Below are positions 22,540 through 25,976 of a DNA stretch of 25,976 nt, in pieces. The stretch is from a virus. Within the stretch, counting starts at the first letter, position 1; each line of letters starts with the position of its first letter. The notes beneath the pieces were generated by a model, which worked only from the letters and a program-made list of their open reading frames with translations, was not told where the DNA came from and ran no database searches. The stretch spans positions 1-25,976 of the IMG/VR virus record IMGVR_UViG_3300025626_000117, one strand, 5' to 3'. Position numbers and translations under genes: made by a program.

Positions 22540-24552
22540 TTAAGCTGCTGAATCGATCTTGATACAAGGCTGATCTGAGCCTGCACCGGCGACGATTTCG
22601 TTGAAGCCCAAAGATTGGCTGGCAACGATTACGCGACGCTGATTCAATACTTCGTAATCCTGCTCGACGGTTACACCGCGGAGTCGTGGAGTTACGTAGT
22701 TTCGTGCGTATACTGCAAAGGCTACTGGTACACCAGCGCCTTCTGCGGCGAACTCTTCAGAAACGATTACTGGAGAGCCGAAAACAGCCCCAACAGTACC
22801 CGTTACTTTGATAGCCAGTTCAGTACCGACTTCGTCTAAGCTTTGGAAAGCTGAATCACTTAACAAATCATAGTACATTTTTTGACTGACGATGAAAGTA
22901 ACATCGGAAGGATTCAAACCATACTTACCCATTTCCTTACGAGCATTCAACAAGTCAGCACCAGTCATGGTGTTGAAAGAAGTACCCGCAGCTCCGTCAC
23001 CAGAGATATCGTGAGTAATAGCGGAAGCTGCACCGTGTCCGTCAAGACCGGAAATAGTACCGTTACCTAAAAGGAAGGCCGATTCTACAGCGCGCCCGTG
23101 TGCACGTGCTACACCTTCAACCAACATAGGCATCAAGTTAATAAGAGTTTGCTCATCAACTTCGTTGTCCATAAAGGTGGTTGAGATCAAACGATAAGCA
23201 TTCAAGATAACTTGCTTAGGCTGATACGTAGAGTTGCTTGCGCCGCGGTTCTCTAAAGTACCTGCGCGCTCAGTTGCACCTGCGCCGCTTGCCCATGATG
23301 CTGGTTCTACGTCTACCTGGATAGGAAGAACTGTAGACTTACCATTAACAGGGATTTCGCGGAACAAACGAGCTACTTTCAACTCATTCATGATTTCTTT
23401 CTCGATTAAACGAGAAACTTCTTGGTCAATATCGCCAGCATTAGTTGCATAGTCGATACCGGCTTTCTGTTGAAGATCTTGTGCAAAAGAAGTATTCCAA
23501 CCCTTTTGAGTCATAACACCCAACATGTGAGCCTTCAAGAAATCTTGGCCCCACTTACTGACGTCAGATTTTTCAGCACGATCAGCGAATACTCGCTTAG
23601 ACTCACGCATCTTCTGGATTTCTTCAGATTTCTCTTCGAGATCTTTCTTATACTGAGCAAGGACTTCACCCATATCTGCGTCTTTAGCAGAAAGTTTTTC
23701 TTGCATATCGCTAAGAAGCTTTTCGGCCCCTGACTCTACGCCAGTTCTAATTGCTGATTTAACTTCTTCAGCTTGAAGATTTTTAGCTTCTGCGTCTGCA
23801 GCGGCTTTTTCTTCGGCTTCTTGTACAGCTTTAACTTCAGCTGCTTTTTGCTCGGCTTGCTTCATTGCAATCTTTGCAGCAGTTTCCTCTGCTACCTTCT
23901 TAGCAAAAGCTTCCAAGTCGACTTCGGGAGTATTAATTCCTTCCGACATATTAGTCTCCTTTTGGGCATTAGCCCCATCCGGTGCGTCACTAGCTAGTAA
24001 TGATTTTTCATCCTTAGCCAGAGACGGCTCGGCTAGTTCGACACTATTTATGAAAGTTTTTTTGAATTCTTCGTACTCAGCTAGTGAGTCAAAAGACTTC
24101 GCCAGAGAGAAAGTGGCTGCTTGATTGCAAGGAACGGATACAACCGATACTTCAAACAATTCAGCGTCCTTAATCTTTAGTCCGTCAGTTTCCGTAATAT
24201 AATCAGCATCCTTGACTCGGAAACCAACAGAAAAAGCCCCAAGGATACCTTCTTTAACTAGTTCACAAACATTAGCAGGTGCAGACTTGCTAATCTTTGC
24301 TTCTAACTCCAGGCCGTTCTCTGTTATTTTAAGGCCTGTAGCTCGACCGATTGGTCGATCATAGTCGTGATTGAAAAGAATGATAGGATTCTTCTCAAAA
24401 TTCTTTAGTCCACCTTTTGCCCATGCTTCACTGGAGATAGAATCTCCTGCACGATCAAAATCAGCGGTACTTGCCATACCGCGAATCATTACTGATCCGT
24501 CATCTATAGAGTGTGTCTTAAAAGTAGACGTTAAATTAAAAATTTTATCCAT
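22540..24552 (-). CDS. Prohead protease - scaffold - major capsid protein fusion, 670 aa
   Basis: One open frame carries two normally separate genes. Residues 1-160 are the HK97-type (U35) prohead protease: His62 (LFNHDYDRPIGRA), Ser108 (GILGAFSVGF) and a Glu at 131 or 134 (DAELFEVSVVSVP) are the likely catalytic residues. Residues about 210-325 are Ala/Glu/Lys-rich coiled coil, corresponding to the delta scaffolding domain. From about 330 the HK97-fold capsid protein begins (DIDQEVSRLIEKEIMNELKV; RLFREIPVNGKSTVLPIQ), ending CIKIDSAA. A strong ribosome binding site and ATG inside the frame (23949) could make the scaffold-capsid part alone. Such fusions are known in some other phages. It follows the previous gene by 1 nt. 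Confidence 0.93.
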   Translation of the reverse strand: MDKIFNLTSTFKTHSIDDGSVMIRGMASTADFDRAGDSISSEAWAKGGLKNFEKNPIILFNHDYDRPIGRATGLKITENGLELEAKISKSAPANVCELVKEGILGAFSVGFRVKDADYITETDGLKIKDAELFEVSVVSVPCNQAATFSLAKSFDSLAEYEEFKKTFINSVELAEPSLAKDEKSLLASDAPDGANAQKETNMSEGINTPEVDLEAFAKKVAEETAAKIAMKQAEQKAAEVKAVQEAEEKAAADAEAKNLQAEEVKSAIRTGVESGAEKLLSDMQEKLSAKDADMGEVLAQYKKDLEEKSEEIQKMRESKRVFADRAEKSDVSKWGQDFLKAHMLGVMTQKGWNTSFAQDLQQKAGIDYATNAGDIDQEVSRLIEKEIMNELKVARLFREIPVNGKSTVLPIQVDVEPASWASGAGATERAGTLENRGASNSTYQPKQVILNAYRLISTTFMDNEVDEQTLINLMPMLVEGVARAHGRAVESAFLLGNGTISGLDGHGAASAITHDISGDGAAGTSFNTMTGADLLNARKEMGKYGLNPSDVTFIVSQKMYYDLLSDSAFQSLDEVGTELAIKVTGTVGAVFGSPVIVSEEFAAEGAGVPVAFAVYARNYVTPRLRGVTVEQDYEVLNQRRVIVASQSLGFNEIVAGAGSDQPCIKIDSAA
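23947..23961 (-). promoter_or_regulatory. Internal ribosome binding site and start for a separate scaffold-capsid protein
   Basis: Within the fusion gene, AAGGAG (23961-23956), 6 nt and ATG (23949-23947, Met202, MSEGINTPEV) give the best Shine-Dalgarno and spacing of any internal codon I saw in that gene. Translation from here would give a 469-aa scaffold-capsid polypeptide ending at 22540. It falls exactly at the junction between the protease domain and the coiled-coil scaffold. Confidence 0.75.
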
Positions 24553-24553
24553 A

Positions 24554-24868
24554 TTACTTCTCGTCTGTGCTCTTTACTGCTGGAGCAGGCTTTGGCTTAG
24601 GAACAGCTTTGGGGGCAGGCTTAGGCTTAGGTTTAGGAGGGGGAGGATTCTCCGCCTTCTTAATCTCTGTCCATAATGCTGGGAGACTTCCTTCAAGTGT
24701 TTGAAGTAATCTTGACCAACTGCCAAAATGATTGAGGGCCATCCCTGAACGAATAGGAACCTCGTTTCCAAGCTGGTCATAATCATGCTTTTCAAGAACT
24801 TTTCCTTTTTCAAGCATGAACATTCCAATCTCTTCTAAAATTTGGTTTCTTACTCGTAATCTAGCCAT
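24554..24868 (-). CDS. Small protein with Pro/Lys-rich C-terminus, 104 aa, unknown function
   Basis: I chose the ATG at 24868 (MARLRVRNQ) rather than the ATG at 24877 because the AGGAG ribosome binding site directly abuts the latter but is 9 nt from the former. The gene overlaps the portal stop (ATGGCTAG). Residues about 1-60 form a compact helical domain (RNQILEEIGMFMLEKGKVLE, then GMALNHFGSWSRLLQTLEGS). From residue about 73 it is a low-complexity tail of PPPPKPKPKP and PKAVPKPKPAPA type. No known family is recognised. Being between portal and protease-capsid, a role in head assembly or packaging is possible but not supported by motif. Confidence 0.7.
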   Translation of the reverse strand: MARLRVRNQILEEIGMFMLEKGKVLEKHDYDQLGNEVPIRSGMALNHFGSWSRLLQTLEGSLPALWTEIKKAENPPPPKPKPKPAPKAVPKPKPAPAVKSTDEK

Positions 24869-25976
24869 CGGTGTCATCTCCTTCTACTGGTCTACCGCCT
24901 TCATCTGGATTTGCTGCGCTACCTGCAATATTTGCTGGTACTCGAAGACCATCATAACCTTCTACTGCGTCAAACCCTAAATGGTCCCTGGCTTCATTTG
25001 GAGTGATAACCCCAGCATTTACTAATGAAGTATAATACTGTGATTGATCTCTTAACTCCGGCTGAAGCGCAGGAATATCTGTAACATCTTCTTTTAGTTC
25101 AAACCCAAAGAATCTTTCAAATGCAAAGTTCATTTTACGAACAATAGGTAAGACAGTTTCTAAGTAGTACATTCGCATATTTGGGCGAATATTTGCATTG
25201 TTTCCGGAGTCCAACATAATAGGGGGTATGCCAAGTGCTTTTAGTATAATCTTTTCATTTTCCGAAATGGCACTCTGGAAGTCTAGTTCTTTAAAGTTCA
25301 CGTTTGCAAAAGAATCAATCTCTATTCCACCATCTAGGATAAGAGGTCTTCTTCCGCCTGCATCTGGTTTGTAACGAATGCTCCAGGATTGTAACATCCT
25401 TTCTTTAATTTTCTCTGATAAAGTATTTGGGCTTTTGAGTACTAATCCTGGAACGGCTCCGTTCTTAAAAAAGTTATCTTGAAAATCCCTCATTCTTTTC
25501 ATTAGAATCATTGTACGAAGAGCGGGTTTTAGTCTGGATACTCCCCTATAAATAGAGTAGAAAGAGTTGTCTTTGATATGTATAATTTCACTAGGTCTAT
25601 AATCAATTCTTTCATTAAAAGTAAACTTCTCAATATAAGTAGAATCACTAGCGTGTATAACCATCTTGCTTGATGGTAAGTGATATAAGTGCACTCCATC
25701 AAAGTAAACAAAGATGTTACCATCAAGCAAGAAATCCGTAATAAGATTACGCCTAAACGTACTAATATCTTGGAATGGGTTTGGTTCTTTATTCAGGAGT
25801 AAGGAGACTCGCGATCTCTTAATTCCTTTTATTACACTCGCTAAGTTTTGAATCTGAGGTCCAACAGCAGTCGGTATTTCCGCTGCATCATCTACAATGA
25901 GGTTTACACCTCTGTTTACTACTTCTAGATCTTCATACGCTCTTTCATATTTGAACGTAAACTCTCTCGAAGAGTC
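24861..25976 (-). CDS. Portal protein (HK97-type), 5' end cut by window edge
   Basis: The frame is open from the right edge, with no in-frame stop, to the stop at 24861, giving 371 residues in view. The beginning of the gene lies outside the window. Recognisable portal features are LLLNKEPNPFQDISTFRRN with ITDFLLDGNIFVYF just after, the clip-region DRLKP-like sequence (RGVSRLKPALRTMILMKRM), FFKNGAVPGLVLKSP, ALGIPPIMLDSG, and the C-terminal SLVNAGVITPNEARDHLGFD. These form the dodecameric ring through which DNA enters. A typical family length of 400 to 450 aa suggests only a short N-terminal part is missing. It precedes the small basic gene and protease-capsid fusion, as expected for a portal. 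Confidence 0.95.
   Translation of the reverse strand, partial: DSSREFTFKYERAYEDLEVVNRGVNLIVDDAAEIPTAVGPQIQNLASVIKGIKRSRVSLLLNKEPNPFQDISTFRRNLITDFLLDGNIFVYFDGVHLYHLPSSKMVIHASDSTYIEKFTFNERIDYRPSEIIHIKDNSFYSIYRGVSRLKPALRTMILMKRMRDFQDNFFKNGAVPGLVLKSPNTLSEKIKERMLQSWSIRYKPDAGGRRPLILDGGIEIDSFANVNFKELDFQSAISENEKIILKALGIPPIMLDSGNNANIRPNMRMYYLETVLPIVRKMNFAFERFFGFELKEDVTDIPALQPELRDQSQYYTSLVNAGVITPNEARDHLGFDAVEGYDGLRVPANIAGSAANPDEGGRPVEGDDTDG

Noticed and set aside
24574-24828. Minus-strand 84-codon frame overlapping the small Pro/Lys-rich protein gene
   Set aside because: Same DNA as a better-supported gene with ribosome binding site; the shifted frame gives Leu/Ser-rich low-complexity sequence.
25529-25726. 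Minus-strand 65-codon frame inside the portal gene
   Set aside because: The portal frame is open through this region with family motifs; the shifted frame is a shadow.
25728-25730. TTG at 25730 as the start of the portal gene
   Set aside because: The frame continues upstream without a stop to the window edge and codes for clear portal sequence there, including NLIVDDAAEIP and LLLNKEPNPFQ.
1-25976. Many plus-strand open frames of 60-166 codons, such as 1470-1970, 18027-18422 and 14562-14942
   Set aside because: All lie opposite well-supported minus-strand structural genes, lack convincing ribosome binding sites and show compositions expected from reading the other strand.
1-25976. tRNA, rRNA, CRISPR array, insertion sequence, integrase or attachment site
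   Set aside because: I saw no cloverleaf, spaced identical repeats, transposase or recombinase motifs; the repeats found are all in-frame protein repeats of fibres.

Overview
This window is the head-to-tail structural region of a tailed bacteriophage or prophage with a long, non-contractile tail (siphovirus morphology, lambda/HK97 type). Every gene I can support is on the minus strand, so transcription runs from the right end of the window to the left. Genes are tightly packed, with TAATG, ATGA and longer stop/start overlaps and mostly clear Shine-Dalgarno sequences. The DNA is AT-leaning. Two near-consensus sigma70 promoters point to a bacterial host using the ordinary housekeeping polymerase. 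The fibre proteins belong to repeat families I associate with marine phages, so a marine Gram-negative host is likely but not proven. Terminase, lysis, replication and integration genes are not in the window.

In order of transcription, the head module comes first: a portal protein (5' end beyond the window), a small protein with a Pro/Lys-rich tail, a natural fusion of the HK97-type prohead protease with the scaffold and major capsid protein, and a head-tail connector. A terminator-like hairpin lies between capsid and connector genes. The neck and tail-tube genes follow: a 431-residue protein of uncertain function in the slot of HK97 gp10 or lambda Z, a tail terminator and the major tail tube protein. 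This unit ends at a strong UUCG-loop terminator.

Immediately after that terminator a TTGACA-N17-TATACT promoter starts the tail-assembly unit: two overlapping tail assembly chaperone ORFs with a textbook -1 frameshift signal (A AAU UUU, 8-nt spacer, 8-bp stem-loop), the tape measure protein, and the lambda M, L, K, I and J equivalents. The J protein is very large (2622 aa), because a fibre-like region of tandem repeats is fused to the conserved tail-tip core.

A second promoter (TTGACT-N17-TATAAT), with the same upstream A-tract element, lies directly after J. It drives a last group of fibre/appendage genes: a BppU-like small protein, a 141-aa protein, a 542-aa fibre protein and a further fibre protein cut by the left edge.

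The whole is a complete tail assembly line in lambda order. The points most worth a second look are the frameshift signal, the protease-capsid fusion with its own internal ribosome binding site, the insertion inside the putative Fe-S region of the L protein, the 431-aa neck protein, and the matched pair of promoters that split the structural genes into units. I found no evidence for a non-phage defence system, CRISPR array, tRNA or transposon here.
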